Shown here piece by piece: positions 13,201 to 23,814 of a DNA stretch of 64,000 nucleotides. The stretch lies in NCBI GenBank assembly GCA_035578155.1, contig JAPWDM010000063.1, positions 310,001 to 374,000 on the forward strand, in the 5' to 3' direction. Within the stretch, counting starts at the first letter, position 1. Each line of letters opens with the position of its first letter. The DNA is from Brachynemurus nebulosus. Taxonomy: Eukaryota > Arthropoda > Insecta > Neuroptera > Myrmeleontidae. The notes beneath the pieces were generated by a model. It was not told the origin of the DNA and did not search any database. It worked only from the letters and a program-made list of their open reading frames with translations. The position numbers and the translations under genes were made by a program.

Positions 13201-16176
13201 TAACTACAATAATCACAAAAAATTATTGATTTTTTCCTGTTTCGGGAAAACGCGTTTCCTATACATTCTGTTTTTCGATCCATAATTTTTTTTTATAATT
13301 TTTAGGCTCAAACACAACAGTGAGTTTCCATTTTCGCGTGTGGGACGGCTACTTTAAGCCCCAATACACCATATTCAACATTGAAGTGATACCAATAAAC
13401 ATATTCCTGACCGCGCTCTCCCCCGTCTACATCCAACAAGGCCTCAAATCGGCCACAATATCCACGCAACACATTCAAGTGCGAACCAACGTCAACATCA
13501 ATAAAATTGTATATAACATCACAAGTCTACCTCTGTTTGGCATGATTTACGTACAGGATGCCCCCAAGTCATCGTTCACGCATCACGATTTAACCAACGC
13601 GCATGTCATGTACATACAAACGAACATGACCTCTGCCAATGACACATTTCAAATTACCGCCACCGTTCCAAATGTCGCTGTGTCGAACATCATCAGTGTA
13701 ATTATGTTGGTACAACCGCTCATGCAACGCGGCAACTTCACAGCAATCATTGGTAAACAAAATCGCGTGGGGCTGAGTGTCCTGGATGCCACACCATTGG
13801 CTGAATTGACCGCCAGTAACCCTGTCTATAAAATCGTGCGCAAACCAACATTTGGATCACTTCATAAAATCATACGCAATTCGGGCGATCGAAAAATCGT
13901 TTACGATCAAGAAGTTTCGGCGTTTACACACGAAGAAATCCGAAGTGGTGTGATCTATTACGTGTTACCGCTTGACGAAACACTGAACGAAATCGAGGAC
14001 TTACTCAAATTTATGTTGATCGGTAATATTTTCTTTCCGCCCGCATATGGTGAACTCAAAATACGAATTGCGTCCGATCGTATTGAACCGGAACTGAAAA
14101 GACATCGGGGCGGTATGCATTTGGCCAGCCCGAATATGAGTAGTGATTATTTCCCGATAGTGATTATGGTGATTGGCGTTTTACTGTTAGGTATTAGTGT
14201 TATCATTATTATTAAGTGTAGATCGATTGATATGATTAAGGAGGAGCCCACGGTCAATAGTCATCAGCAACCAATCCCGTTACCCCGTCCACCGGAACAT
14301 CTGATGTCCTCGACGTCAAATTTGAAACCGCACATCGAAGAAATACCGCTAACGTCACATATATCACTTCCACATTGTAAAGTAAGTATACACTTGCGTT
14401 TTTATATGGTAGTTTAAGCTATTATACGAGATTCTGCATTCAAGAAAGATTCTGGTATCCTTTCTAGGATAAAAATGCTCTTTGTACCTCCTAAAATTAT
14501 TGTATTACAATAAACAGAAGTAGAAAGTTTAAAGTTATTTTTATACAACATGATACAACACACATTGAAAGCCTGTTTTAAAAATTTCCTATACGACAAA
14601 GCTACCTTACGGTAAAAATACCGATTATGAGAAAAACAAATCCCTGCCTTTTATAAAATCAATGTTAAAATGCTTGTAAAAAACCGTATTTTTCTCATTT
14701 TTTAAAAACATCATACAAGTGACTCAAGATTTTTTTGTTTGTGAAATTGAGAAATTCAAGTTATTTGAGTTCACACTTTTTTCAAAAAAATTTTCCGGAC
14801 TTTGCCTACAACTTTGAAGTCGCGCAAAAATTTTTTAAACTTCTGCATCAAAAAGTAAACACTTTAAAATTGTTCTTTTTAAAATCATTTTCGAATTATT
14901 TTTAATTGAAATACCGCTTCTTATAAAAGACAAAATTTTTCAAAATTTTCGGTGTTATTTCTTTGATGAGTTATTAAAACTTTGGCGGGAAATTTGAAAT
15001 AAATTTATTTGGTATTAGGAAAATAAAAATAGTGACTGTTTTCCATTTAGAAAACATTTACACTGTGTCTACTTATTTTATAAATCGAACATCAAATTTT
15101 AGTGTTTCGACAGAGGGCAGTATAGATAAAGTTACTATAGACATGTCATCCATTTTCTGTCCAAAACAGAGCGGGAAGCTTCAAAATTAATTATTACATG
15201 TTTGAGTAAATATTTTTGGAGTATATAATTATTATTAATAAGTTATTAATTAACAATTAAAAATTTTTAATTTAATTATTCTTTCTAGGTTAATTTAAAT
15301 CGCCCCTCTAGAATGTAAGTGTTCTATGTCCATTTCAATAAGGTCGATATAGAAAGAGAAAACTGTAGAATAAACATATGCATTTCTAGAGCTATCTCTG
15401 TCTATATCGACCTTATTGAAAATGGACAGAGAACATTTACATTCTAGAGGGGCGAAATGATTTTTGTCGATATTTAATTTATTTCTAATGTATTTTACAC
15501 AAACTGTGGACAGAAAATGCCGGAACCAATCAGCGTTCAGCACATATGTCACGACTCTATTTATTATAGGGACTCTAAGTTGCTAGATTTAAAAAAAATA
15601 TTCAATCTGCTTGATATCTTTTTATGGTTCACAATTACATGTATAATTTTAGTTAAAAGCCGTTAAAAGGTTAGATTCGCAATAAAATTAAAAAAATTAG
15701 TTTTTTTGTCAGAAAAAGTACAAAAATCACTAAAATTTGGTTGGCATCACTTTTTAATTATGCACTGTGGCACATAGTGTTGCCTGTGTTTGCTAAATGG
15801 AAAACACCCAATTATTGAAAAATATAATTTTTATAATATTCAGGAAATTTTTTCCAAATATTTATGTTTTTCTGATGCACATTCAAATATACTTCATTCG
15901 CTCTTTGTCTAACTAATCACATTTAATCATCTCTCTCTCTCTCTCTTTCCAATCAGAAAATTTTTTTTCTAGGTGACACCATTGGGTCCAACTGAATCAT
16001 CACTAGCCAGTTCAGATCTCGATATCCGTTCCCGGTATCCGTACGGTTCCGCGGAGGAGGGTACGATCATTGAGGATTGGTGTAGTCATGACGCGCCATC
16101 TGACAACACGTCACAGCAACCACCCGTTTTAAATGTAGCAAATCCGTTATTAAGACGAAATCAGTATTGGGTTTGA
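945..16176 (+). CDS. kon: Kon-tiki/CSPG4 (NG2)-type transmembrane proteoglycan, 5' partial
   Basis: This is a cell-surface proteoglycan; family members act in cell-matrix adhesion and, in Drosophila, in muscle-tendon targeting. I join ten in-frame exons: 945-1538, 3184-4494, 5603-5851, 5913-6383, 7726-7921, 7985-8137, 9403-9809, 11223-11850, 13306-14381 and 15973-16176, all with GT-AG junctions and compatible phases. They encode about 1762 C-terminal residues. Successive CSPG repeats are seen (recurring SFTQxDL...V.Y.H and D.P...I.Y patterns, many N-glycosylation sites). One transmembrane helix lies at visible residues about 1619-1641 (FPIVIMVIGVLLLGIS...), followed by a ~120-residue tail ending QYWV, the PDZ-binding C-terminus also found in vertebrate NG2. 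The N-terminal part, including the LamG domains expected for the family, must lie left of the window. Introns of 61 and 63 nt sit beside introns above 1 kb that are filled with repeats. Confidence 0.9.
1558..3149. mobile_element. Foldback element filling a kon intron
   Basis: Arms of about 200-230 bp at 1558-1780 and about 2930-3149 are degenerate reverse complements. Shared blocks include TTTGAACTATTT, GACTTAATCAGAAAATTGTT and CTTTATAGCGCCTTTAATTT. The ends lie about 19 nt from the donor (1539) and 34 nt from the acceptor (3183), so nearly the whole intron is element. No coding capacity is visible. The arm tips match the short palindromes at 5510, 7141 and 9298. Confidence 0.6.
4571..5105. 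repeat. Tandem satellite, monomer about 168 bp, in a kon intron
   Basis: The motif CGTGTAATATGAAATGTCG recurs at about 4670, 4838 and 5007, giving a period of about 168 bp. A truncated first unit begins near 4571. Each unit also contains TTTTTTAAGCATTAGAGAAA and AATTCTTGTAGCCT. About 3.2 degenerate copies. Confidence 0.75.
5236..5413. mobile_element. hAT-type MITE, 178 bp
   Basis: The element begins CAGGGCTTCTTAAACTATGG and ends in the inverted form ...GAAGAAGCCTTG. It is flanked by an 8-bp direct repeat with one mismatch, ATCTAATG (5228-5235) and ATCTAATA (5414-5421). CAGGG-like termini and 8-bp target duplications are characteristic of hAT elements. The interior is non-coding. Confidence 0.8.
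5510..5572. repeat. Short palindromic repeat (63 bp) before a kon exon
   Basis: A hairpin of ACACTTGAACTA...CCTGACT against its reverse complement, 30 bp upstream of the exon at 5603. Same family as 7141-7203 and 9298-9361 and the tips of the 1558-3149 foldback. Confidence 0.6.
6568..7045. repeat. Dispersed repeat, about 480 bp, second copy inverted at 52105-52620
   Basis: Shared blocks include AGCAAACATAACTATGGAAA, TATAAGAAAAATAAACAGTT and CTATCTAGAGAA. The other copy lies in reverse orientation upstream of COP1. No coding content or terminal structure was identified, so the class is unknown. Confidence 0.6.
7141..7203. repeat. Short palindromic repeat (63 bp) in a kon intron
   Basis: An imperfect palindrome with ACACTTGAACTAAAATGTCC on the left and its complement on the right. 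AATCA occurs on both sides and could be a target duplication. Confidence 0.55.
8162..9035 (+). repeat. Direct tandem duplication, two units of about 415-450 bp
   Basis: Unit 1 (about 8162-8575) and unit 2 (about 8576-9035) share the same order of blocks: AACGTCATATT, GCGTTGTAAATTTTATTTA, CCGATTATCCGGGGTAAT, GAGTCACCAGCGC, TTATAAAATATTTCTTAGAA and ACTTCATTATGGGTAATAC. Each also holds the inverted pair GATTATCCGGGG / CCxGATAA. Entirely intronic. Confidence 0.7.
9298..9361. repeat. Short palindromic repeat (64 bp) before a kon exon
   Basis: ACATTTGAACTAATAATTCC pairs with the right half ending AGTTCAAGTGT. It is the cleanest hairpin of the family and lies about 41 bp upstream of the exon at 9403. 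Confidence 0.6.
9880..11120. repeat. Degenerate foldback with internally repeated arms in a kon intron
   Basis: The motif TCTAGAATATTCGATTCGA recurs about three times between 9885 and 10180 with a spacing of about 110-120 bp. The reverse complement (TTCGAATAGAACATTCTAGA) recurs near 10650 and 11090. The structure is an inverted repeat whose arms are tandem repeats. A separate hAT-like MITE interrupts it at 10213-10380. Confidence 0.5.
10213..10380. mobile_element. hAT-like MITE, 168 bp
   Basis: Begins CAGTGGCGGATTTAC and ends in the inverted GTAAATCCACCACTG. Flanking octamers TCTAGTAC and TCTAGAAT match at 6 of 8 positions, consistent with an aged hAT target duplication. The interior holds a C9/A17 homopolymer junction. 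Confidence 0.65.
11851..13305. other. Kon intron, no clear element
   Basis: The donor GTACAA follows the exon ending at 11850 and the acceptor TTTTTAG ends at 13305. AT-rich sequence with long T runs; a CCTAACCTAAC stretch near 12490 is too short to be a telomeric array. No gene recognised. Confidence 0.5.
15118..15579. mobile_element. MITE of the 'TAGAGTCCCTATAATAAATA' family, interrupted
   Basis: The right end is TATTTATTATAGGGACTCTA and the left end is diverged. Interior blocks (AACAGAGCGGGAAGCTTCAA, GCCGGAACCAATCAGCGTTC) match the two copies at 34051-34678 almost base for base. It is split by the palindromic MITE at 15301-15454. Located in the last kon intron. Confidence 0.75.
15301..15454. 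mobile_element. Palindromic MITE, 154 bp, nested
   Basis: Starts CGCCCCTCTAGAATG and ends CATTCTAGAGGGGCG; the two halves are nearly complementary over most of their length. Flanked on both sides by AAAT. The uninterrupted host element at 34369-34678 has a single AAAT at the equivalent point (34556-34559), which shows the insertion duplicated 4 bp. Confidence 0.85.
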
Positions 16177-16261
16177 CACAGTTTATATCAGTAATTTTTT
16201 TTTTTATATTTTCGTTGAGACGGAAGACGGTATTTAAGACTGCACTAGTTATTTAATTTAC

Positions 16262-17308
16262 CAGGGCTGCGGACTATTTAAAATGATTTCATTTTAAATA
16301 TGTATTTAAAATACAAAATGGCATTTTGCATTTTCTATTTTAAATAAGTTCGGTCAAACCATTTTCCATTTTGTATTTAAAATGAAAATTTGAATCCATT
16401 TTACATTTAAAATGAAAATGCACGTATACTCAAATTTATGTGTATACAATATTAATTATAGAACTTTAATTGAACAACTTGAAGTTTAACAAATTATAAG
16501 TTAAATGTAAGTTGATTTAATGGACCCTTTTCTCAAATATGTAGCAATCTGTCACCAGGGCGGCGACACAGGTATTTTGAAATTACATGTCTATAATCGA
16601 GATATTAATTTAACCAACCAAAAATCACCTTCTATTAATTACACTTTAGCAACGAAATTTTCCAATTCGGTTACCTAGGAATATTGTTTGTTTTTTAGAA
16701 ATTAATATTCCACCTATAGACATGTAGTTCCGAATAACCCGTGTCGCCGCCCTGGTGTTAAACAATTTTCTCATGCGGTTACATAGCAATTTTTAAATTA
16801 AAATTTCCATCATAGAGATGTAGATATTTTGAGAAAATGGCTCATTGACTTAAATTTTTTATGACTAGAGTTGCAATGTCACTTGATTTAAATTTGTTAC
16901 TAGAGTTGCAGTTCTCTTAAGTTAAACTTTTCTGACGCAAGTTGTGTATTACTATCTTTAAGACACGTCGATAAGAAATATTTTTGTATTTTGAGTAAAT
17001 GATTTTCATAATTTTATTTAAAAGTTGCAGTCGTAGCGTAGTCAAGGTTTGAATATGTCAAGCCCGAATTCAGTTTTACAATATTTTTAAGTAACAATAT
17101 TTGAAAAGTTTCGTTTTCATATCATGAAAACTTTACAAAAAGAAAAGTATTTTGCATTTTATAATCCATTTTAAATAACTATTTTCCATTTTCAATTTAA
17201 ATATGTTCGGCAAAACGATTTTCCATTTTATATTTTAAATGCATTTTTGGAAACCATTTTCCATTTTCTATTTTAAATGGTTTCTATGAACCATTTTTCC
17301 CAGCCCTG
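16262..17308. mobile_element. hAT-like element, 1047 bp, in the kon 3' flank
   Basis: Termini are CAGGGCTG and CAGCCCTG, with a perfect 8-bp direct repeat TAATTTAC at 16254-16261 and 17309-17316. The arms are low-complexity arrays of CATTTTAAAT-like words (16280-16430 and 17140-17290). A second inverted-repeat element is nested at 16553-16757. No transposase ORF. Confidence 0.85.
16553..16757. mobile_element. Nested MITE, about 205 bp
   Basis: Terminal inverted repeats CACCAGGGCGGCGACAC and GTGTCGCCGCCCTGGTG are perfect over 17 bp, and ACATGTCTATAATC pairs with CTATAGACATGTAG further in. I found no convincing target duplication. Confidence 0.75.
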
Positions 17309-17316
17309 TAATTTAC

Positions 17317-19820
17317 AATATTTTTTTATAATCCAGTGTTACCAGCACTCTAGTTATTTTATTTTTTTTTTAATGTTAGACTAATAATTCTTTTACGTAA
17401 AATGTTAAAAATATTTTGATTTTTGAAAAATGTCTTCGAATTGAGTTATTTTTTGTTCCATTTCCAACTGATCAACTATTAGTTTATGCTCAAGGTCTTT
17501 TTGGTATGATATTGAGTCAATAAGTTGAGAATGACGAATATTTGGCCTAAATAAGAAGTTTTACTGTAATTTTTTAATGTCATATTAGGTGGACCTAAAT
17601 TTTTTAATTCAAACGCAATAAAAAAATTTTGTAATTAAAAAAATGTTACAGAATGTTTTGAATTTAATTTCTTTTTTTCAAGTTGCAATAATTTTTTAAA
17701 TGTTTAAATAATATCTAACTTCATATTGAATTCAGAACATCTTGTACTCAACTTCATGTTTAATTTATGTAGTGAAATTTTTATATTTTTATATTTATCA
17801 ATTCTTAAAATTAGACTAAGAATTAAGCATACAGTATTGCTCATTCATACTTAACTGTTTTTTATTCAAGACTTATTTAAGACTGAAAAGTTTTTTTATT
17901 TGAACCGTTTAGAACATTTTTTTTATAAGGTTGGTACAATAGGCGAGTTGACAGTAAGTTATTAATAAGTAAACTAAGTCTGGATTATAGGTAATACCAT
18001 CACTTAGCATACGATGGGCGTTGTCATAGCGCACTGGGGACACAAATGCGAAACCAGTCGACTTGGAGAAGGACCAGGGTTACTTTTTACTCCGGAGAAA
18101 CATTGATTTCTGTGGAAAATATATTTAAATTGTTTTGCGTTTAAGTCTCAACCGCTTAATCAATAGTGGAGGTCGATGAGACGTAGATGGACATAGGCTA
18201 GGAGGAAACAGCTCATTCCCACGGCAAAATAAATTTAAAACGAAACAATGAAGTTATAATCGATTTCATACTATACGAATGCAGTGAATCCATGCTAGAG
18301 AGAGATAGCTTGTGTTTACTGAACGATTATATCACAAATTATTTTGGCGCTACTTTTGAAAATGAAATAATTTTTTTTTATATTAGATTTACAAAAAAAT
18401 TAAAAATATATTTCTTTAAAACATTAAAATTTGTCAACTGGCCTATTAATGGAAACTTACTTCAAATTTTTAAGTGATTATATCATACATATTTGGTCAA
18501 AATAGTATAATATAAATTTTGAGTATTGTCGATTAGTAGTTTTTATCTAACGTTTTATCTAACAAGTGTCAAACCTCAGGAAAATAACAGTATGCCAACA
18601 TTAGAAGATAAAAATCACTAACATTCAATACTGTCAATCTGTGTATAACGTGTATATAGTAAATAAACGATCAGTAATTTTTCAATAATAGTACATAAGG
18701 GTAAACATCTTGTAAATAAAAATTAAACATTTTGCCTTAACATCTGATATTCTTTATTTATGCTTAATATTTTGAACAATAGTCATAGAGAAAATAAATA
18801 TTGCAATTCTGTATGGTTATAAACAACATAAACAATGTACTTATAATATGAAATATGATTGATCAACAAAGTATCGTCAACTAACTAAAATTAATTAGTT
18901 TATAAAATTTTTATATAAAAAAATATATCACCTGGTTTTATAAAAAATATTATCTTTTTCTTTAAATTACCCGAATATCCATTTGAAAACTGTTAGGGGG
19001 GCGATTTCAATCTACTAGAAGCACTGATAGTTTCGAATAATAGGGTAAATTCACAGAACCGAAGCAGTTTGGTACACTGACATCTGTTGGTGACGTTTCA
19101 AAGAAACATGTTAATGATAATACAGTTTATTAAATAATAATTTTAAAAGCCAAGCAAATGGAGTATTATGAATATCTCTGTACGCTCAATAATATTGCAC
19201 AATACTATGCATATATTTAACTGTTGTATTGATCAAAAATAGTTTGAAGTTTATTGTACAATGAGTCAATATTGTAATGTTTGTGTAGATATTGCGCAAT
19301 ACCATTTTATTTGTTTAAAATTCGATTTGAATGTTATTTTGTAGTACATAATGGCTGTCATTTGACCAATTTGAACTACTAACTTGTATAAATAATTATT
19401 TTTTTTGTAGCATCTTTATCACTTAGCATTGTACAATCCCTTCATTCAATTTATTGTACAAATTTCTTTTACAAATTTTATTAAACTGTCTGGAGAACAT
19501 TCCAATAAATTACACAAATTGTTTGCACAATATTATTGAACGTGTCGGGGTCGCTTTAAATAAAGAAATCTCATGGCATCCGTAATAGGTACTTCTTTTC
19601 CTTGGGTTTATAAAATTTTTATTTAATAATATGTTGTTTTAAAACGTCACCAATTAGATGAGTTAAGTATATCGGCAACATAAAATGTTTCGCGCGTACA
19701 TCTAAGGTTAATGTCATTTAAAATTTTTTTTTAATCTTTGGTGAAATATGGTAATTGATTTGATAAAAAAAAATGTTCATTGTTTCATTTCGCTTTTCTT
19801 TTCTTTATAATAATAACGTA
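17317..19820. other. Intergenic flank, duplicated at 25060-26440 and 28790-29620
   Basis: No gene seen. From about 17920 the sequence is collinear with the flank of ankyrin copy 2. Shared blocks include GACACAAATGCGAAACCA, TTGATATTCTTTATTTATGC (with substitutions), AATTAGTTTATAAAATTTTT and GGATTTATAAAATT. This marks the left part of the segmental duplication unit and lies 3' of the minus-strand ankyrin gene. Confidence 0.65.
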
Positions 19821-22811
19821 TTAATCAACTATGTTAAATAATAGATAATTTCGTAGACGTGTTGGTAAAAAATTAATATTACGTACAAAATGATAGTAAT
19901 GACTTTTATAGAAATCTCTACATTGAATTCGACAAAGTTGTTTTAATGTTCGCGGACATGATTGACACTGCGCAATATAGTCTTTTAATACATCAAATTT
20001 ATTAGTGACATCTAACGGTATGTTTAAATTTTCAAATTTTAATCCAGCATTATATAACAGATCTACAGTTGCCATATCTTTCTCAGTAAAATTTTTCTGA
20101 GTGTTAGCAATACAACTATAAATAGCCAATTTTTCACAAAAATATTTTAAAATATTTTTATCTAAGTTGACATCGGCTCCATGCACAATTAACATTTTTA
20201 TTTTTTGATAATCGCGACTACCAGTGGCTAACGTTAATGGCGTTCTATTTTCACTGCCACGAGCGTTTACGTTTGCTCCGCATTCAATAAAACGTTTTAA
20301 AAAATAACTGTGACATTGTTCAGCGACAAAATGAAACACTGTTGCCTTGTGGTACTTACTGTATACCACATTAATATCAATATCTTTCAACTGCAAAAGA
20401 TAATCAAACATCTGCCATTGACTATAATACAATAATAACATTAATAACCGACAACCACCATCGTCATTAATTTCTATACTAGCGCCATGCGTTAACAGCC
20501 ATCGAAATAGATCCACACGACCATTTTTAATAGCCACAGAAAGAAATGCACACTTATAGTTCGCAGCATTAATATTAGCTTCATTTTCAATAAGAAGTTG
20601 TAAAGTTTCGATGTTACCTTCTGATCCATGATCGAATAAAGGTTGTCGGGCTGCTGTATAACTAACATCGGCACCTTTAGTAATTAAATATTTTACCATT
20701 TCAGTATTCATAGCGAAACAAATCGGTGTCGCATCAAAGAAAATTCTAGTATTAATGTCGTTGACAAACTGTAAAGCATATTCGAAATCATTAACATCAC
20801 CATACTCAGCGGTTAATTGCAACAAATTTATAAGATTCGGTTTTTGTGTCAACAAATATCTAAACACGTCTTTATGTTTATTACGAATGGCGTAATAAAG
20901 TGGAGAATTATATTTTATATCAAAATATACGAATTTATATCTATAGTTGGGATCTGCTCCATTTGCAAGAAGCAGCTGTACCATTTCCAAATTTCCAATT
21001 GCACATGCCGTACACAAGGGTGGATCTAAATTTCCATATAAATCCAATCGTGCATTGCGATGTACCAGTATTTTTATTGCTTCTATCTGATCACCAGCTG
21101 CGGCATAATTAACAGGATAGTCGCCAACATTATTAGGAACATTTGGATCGGGATTTTCTTCTAACAAATAACTTAATGTTTCTGTGTCTCCGTAGAATGC
21201 CGCTCTGTGTAAAAGAGGCACATTATTACAATCAAAAATCATCCGAATTATTTCATCATTTCTGTTTTTTATTGCAATTGTTAATGGCATATCATCATAG
21301 ACATTCGTAAAATTCACATGATTCATACTTCTTGTATAATATTGGTGTGGATTATTTTCGATTAAAAAACGAAACACTTCCGTGTGACTGTTGTAAGTAG
21401 CAAAATGATAAGGTGTATTACTATCAATATCTTTATTAAAACACCATTTATCCAAAAATATTTTAATAATTTCAATATTACTTTCTGAGTTAAAACTTAA
21501 AATTGCCCAGAGAAGTGGCGATCTATTAAAATATTTATCAGTTTCTTTCAAAATTTGCTTTTTCCATGAATACATTAACATTTTCACCATATCTAGTCGT
21601 CCTGAGGCTGCGGCCCAACAAAATATTTCACTAGTGTCCGCACCATTTTCTAAAAAAATTTCAACTGCTTCTTTGTATCCATGTCCAGCGGCCCAACAAA
21701 GTGCTGTACTCTTATACGGCAAATCCGTAGCATCTAATTCACAACCTTGATCGATTAAATACTGAAGTATTTCGTAGTTTCCAAAAGCTGCAGCCGTATG
21801 TAAGGCAGTGTTAACATTCCCACCAAGAACATTACAATTCATACCACTCTCAATAAATTTCCGAACTACATTTAGTGAACAAAAAGCGGCAGCCCAATGA
21901 AATGCATTTGGTAAATTACAAAGTCGGTCAAAATACTTCTCTACCAAATCATCGCGGCCATTTAAATTTGTTAATACATGATAAAGCCCGCAATTTCCAT
22001 TATTCAAATTCAGATGATCACCTTTCTCAAGTAAATAGATTATGGTTTCCTCATGGTCATATAGTGTGGCCAAGAAAAGTGGTGTGAAAAAGTTTCGGTC
22101 GCACAAATTGTAGTAATTTTCTTTCTCAAACAGAACATCTAATATCTCGTTGTTACCACAGGATGCAGCCCAATGGTGGGGTAATATTCCAAAATCGTCT
22201 TCCAGAATTTTAGCTCCGTTAGCAAAAAGTAATTTTACTGTCGATGTGTGACTACAAGAAGATGCCAGATGTAGCGGGGTTATTGAATTTCGATCCTTAT
22301 GATTTACATCGTTACAACGGAATTTTAACAGGACTTTGATGACTTCATCGTGACCAGCAAATGCTGCCAGATGCAACGGAGTTATTCCTGAACTATCTTC
22401 TATTTTTCTTTCTTGTTCTGGATATTTTTCCATTAATAAGTTGACTATTTGAACATGATTACGTAATGCCGCCAAGTGAATTGGTTGAATACCATTTCTA
22501 TCGCTAACTTTAACCAAAGCTTTCAAATTTAATAAAATATTTACTAATTCAACGTTGCCCATGTACGCAGCCCAGTGTAATGGTGTCGTTAAATTATGAT
22601 CAGGTTTGTTTATGTCGGCTCCGATCTGGATTAAATATTTTGCCATTTCAGTATGATTTTTAGAACAGGCTAGTATTAGTGGTGTACAGCCATTGGCATC
22701 TGTTAGGTTAATATCCAGAGCTTCTGATGATATTAATTTGGAAATTTTATCGATATCACCAAGAAACGAATAAAAGAACAATTCATACTGGCATTGTTCC
22801 ATACCATCCAT
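19821..22811 (-). CDS. Ankyrin-repeat protein with C-terminal SOCS box, copy 1
   Basis: An uninterrupted 996-residue reading frame. Ankyrin repeats run nearly end to end from about residue 8 (recurring GxTPLHLAA, AxxGHxEIVxxLL, GADINxxD patterns; one unit has NSITPLHLASS). The last ~45 residues contain LKQLCRIQCRDFYK (956 on) and LPTRLRNYLLF, matching a SOCS box: an Elongin C-binding BC-box followed by an LPxxLxxYL segment, as in ASB proteins. From the family I infer a substrate receptor of a Cullin5-type ubiquitin ligase; the target is unknown. The ATG is preceded by TTTTAAG, and copies 2 and 3 have polypyrimidine-AG two bases before their ATG, so a 5' UTR intron may end there. No signal peptide or membrane segment. 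Confidence 0.88.
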   Translation of the reverse strand: MDGMEQCQYELFFYSFLGDIDKISKLISSEALDINLTDANGCTPLILACSKNHTEMAKYLIQIGADINKPDHNLTTPLHWAAYMGNVELVNILLNLKALVKVSDRNGIQPIHLAALRNHVQIVNLLMEKYPEQERKIEDSSGITPLHLAAFAGHDEVIKVLLKFRCNDVNHKDRNSITPLHLASSCSHTSTVKLLFANGAKILEDDFGILPHHWAASCGNNEILDVLFEKENYYNLCDRNFFTPLFLATLYDHEETIIYLLEKGDHLNLNNGNCGLYHVLTNLNGRDDLVEKYFDRLCNLPNAFHWAAAFCSLNVVRKFIESGMNCNVLGGNVNTALHTAAAFGNYEILQYLIDQGCELDATDLPYKSTALCWAAGHGYKEAVEIFLENGADTSEIFCWAAASGRLDMVKMLMYSWKKQILKETDKYFNRSPLLWAILSFNSESNIEIIKIFLDKWCFNKDIDSNTPYHFATYNSHTEVFRFLIENNPHQYYTRSMNHVNFTNVYDDMPLTIAIKNRNDEIIRMIFDCNNVPLLHRAAFYGDTETLSYLLEENPDPNVPNNVGDYPVNYAAAGDQIEAIKILVHRNARLDLYGNLDPPLCTACAIGNLEMVQLLLANGADPNYRYKFVYFDIKYNSPLYYAIRNKHKDVFRYLLTQKPNLINLLQLTAEYGDVNDFEYALQFVNDINTRIFFDATPICFAMNTEMVKYLITKGADVSYTAARQPLFDHGSEGNIETLQLLIENEANINAANYKCAFLSVAIKNGRVDLFRWLLTHGASIEINDDGGCRLLMLLLYYSQWQMFDYLLQLKDIDINVVYSKYHKATVFHFVAEQCHSYFLKRFIECGANVNARGSENRTPLTLATGSRDYQKIKMLIVHGADVNLDKNILKYFCEKLAIYSCIANTQKNFTEKDMATVDLLYNAGLKFENLNIPLDVTNKFDVLKDYIAQCQSCPRTLKQLCRIQCRDFYKSHYYHFVRNINFLPTRLRNYLLFNIVD

Positions 22812-23175
22812 ACCTTAAAAGTAAATAACGTAATTGCTATTTAAACCACAGAGGAGAAAAAGCAACCACATTTGAAGGGCTGATAAGAAAAAGGGTTTTT
22901 ATACAGAAGCACGACTCCACCTATTCTTGATCATATGAAAAAGCTAGTGGTCAAATTTTAATTCTTTTTTATGTTTGTTATTAAGGCGGATCGTTTAAGA
23001 AAGAAATACGTACTATAACTTGACACGAATACTGTAAATGCTGGCCAACTTCTGTTAAATATACAAATAATAATTCATAGGATATTATTAGAAATAGGGG
23101 GTTGGGAGAAATGAGAGAGAAGTGAGAAATCTTATTTTGTGGTAAATTATAATTAAATAATGAGCCCCAAACCCT

Positions 23176-23527
23176 CAGGGACGGATCTGGGGGGGGGACC
23201 GGGGAATGTGCACCGGGCGACAGGTCTTGGGGACGCCAAAATTAGGTATGTGACGTTTTTTTTTTTTTTTTTGCTCGTCACTTCGTCAACTCAGTATTGG
23301 TTTGTACCGTCAATTTTTTTAAAAATTTTTTTTCTATTAGTTGTTTCGGCTTTCTCAGTGCCCAAAACTAACACAACTATCTAGAAAAAATGCTTAAAAA
23401 GTTGACTTAGTACAAACCAATACTCAGCTGACGACCTGGATAAGTGGGGAGAAGAAAAATATTTATTTTCTACAGGGCGCCATTTTTTGACCCTGCCCCT
23501 GGGCCACTTAAGCTAGATCCGGCCCTG
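23176..23527. mobile_element. hAT-like MITE, 352 bp
   Basis: Ends CAGGGACGGATCTGG and AGATCCGGCCCTG are inverted repeats, and the same termini bound the element at 34780-35194. Flanking octamers CAAACCCT and CAAATCCC are only partly alike. Contains G and T homopolymers and no ORF of note. Confidence 0.7.
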
Positions 23528-23814
23528 CAAATCCCAATTGACAATAATCACCCTTTGCTCGAAAATGAGGTTTCAATGGTGTCCTCCAGTCCAGTTATTT
23601 CTATGATTGTATTAACTTTTTAAAATTTAACAACCACTTTTTCAGATTTTCCAGTCGGGTTGTATTTTTTTTTTAAAATATTAATTCGCCATAACGCTGC
23701 ATATTTAAAAAAAAATCTGAGAACGGACTAGTTAATTTTTTTTTTATAGCCAAAAATAAGCGGTACCGTGCTGGATGAATCGTAAATGGATAAATGATTT
23801 TTAAAACTACAAAT

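Noticed and set aside
21875..22087. Plus-strand frames opposite the ankyrin genes
   Set aside because: They are antisense shadows of the minus-strand coding sequence with no independent support.
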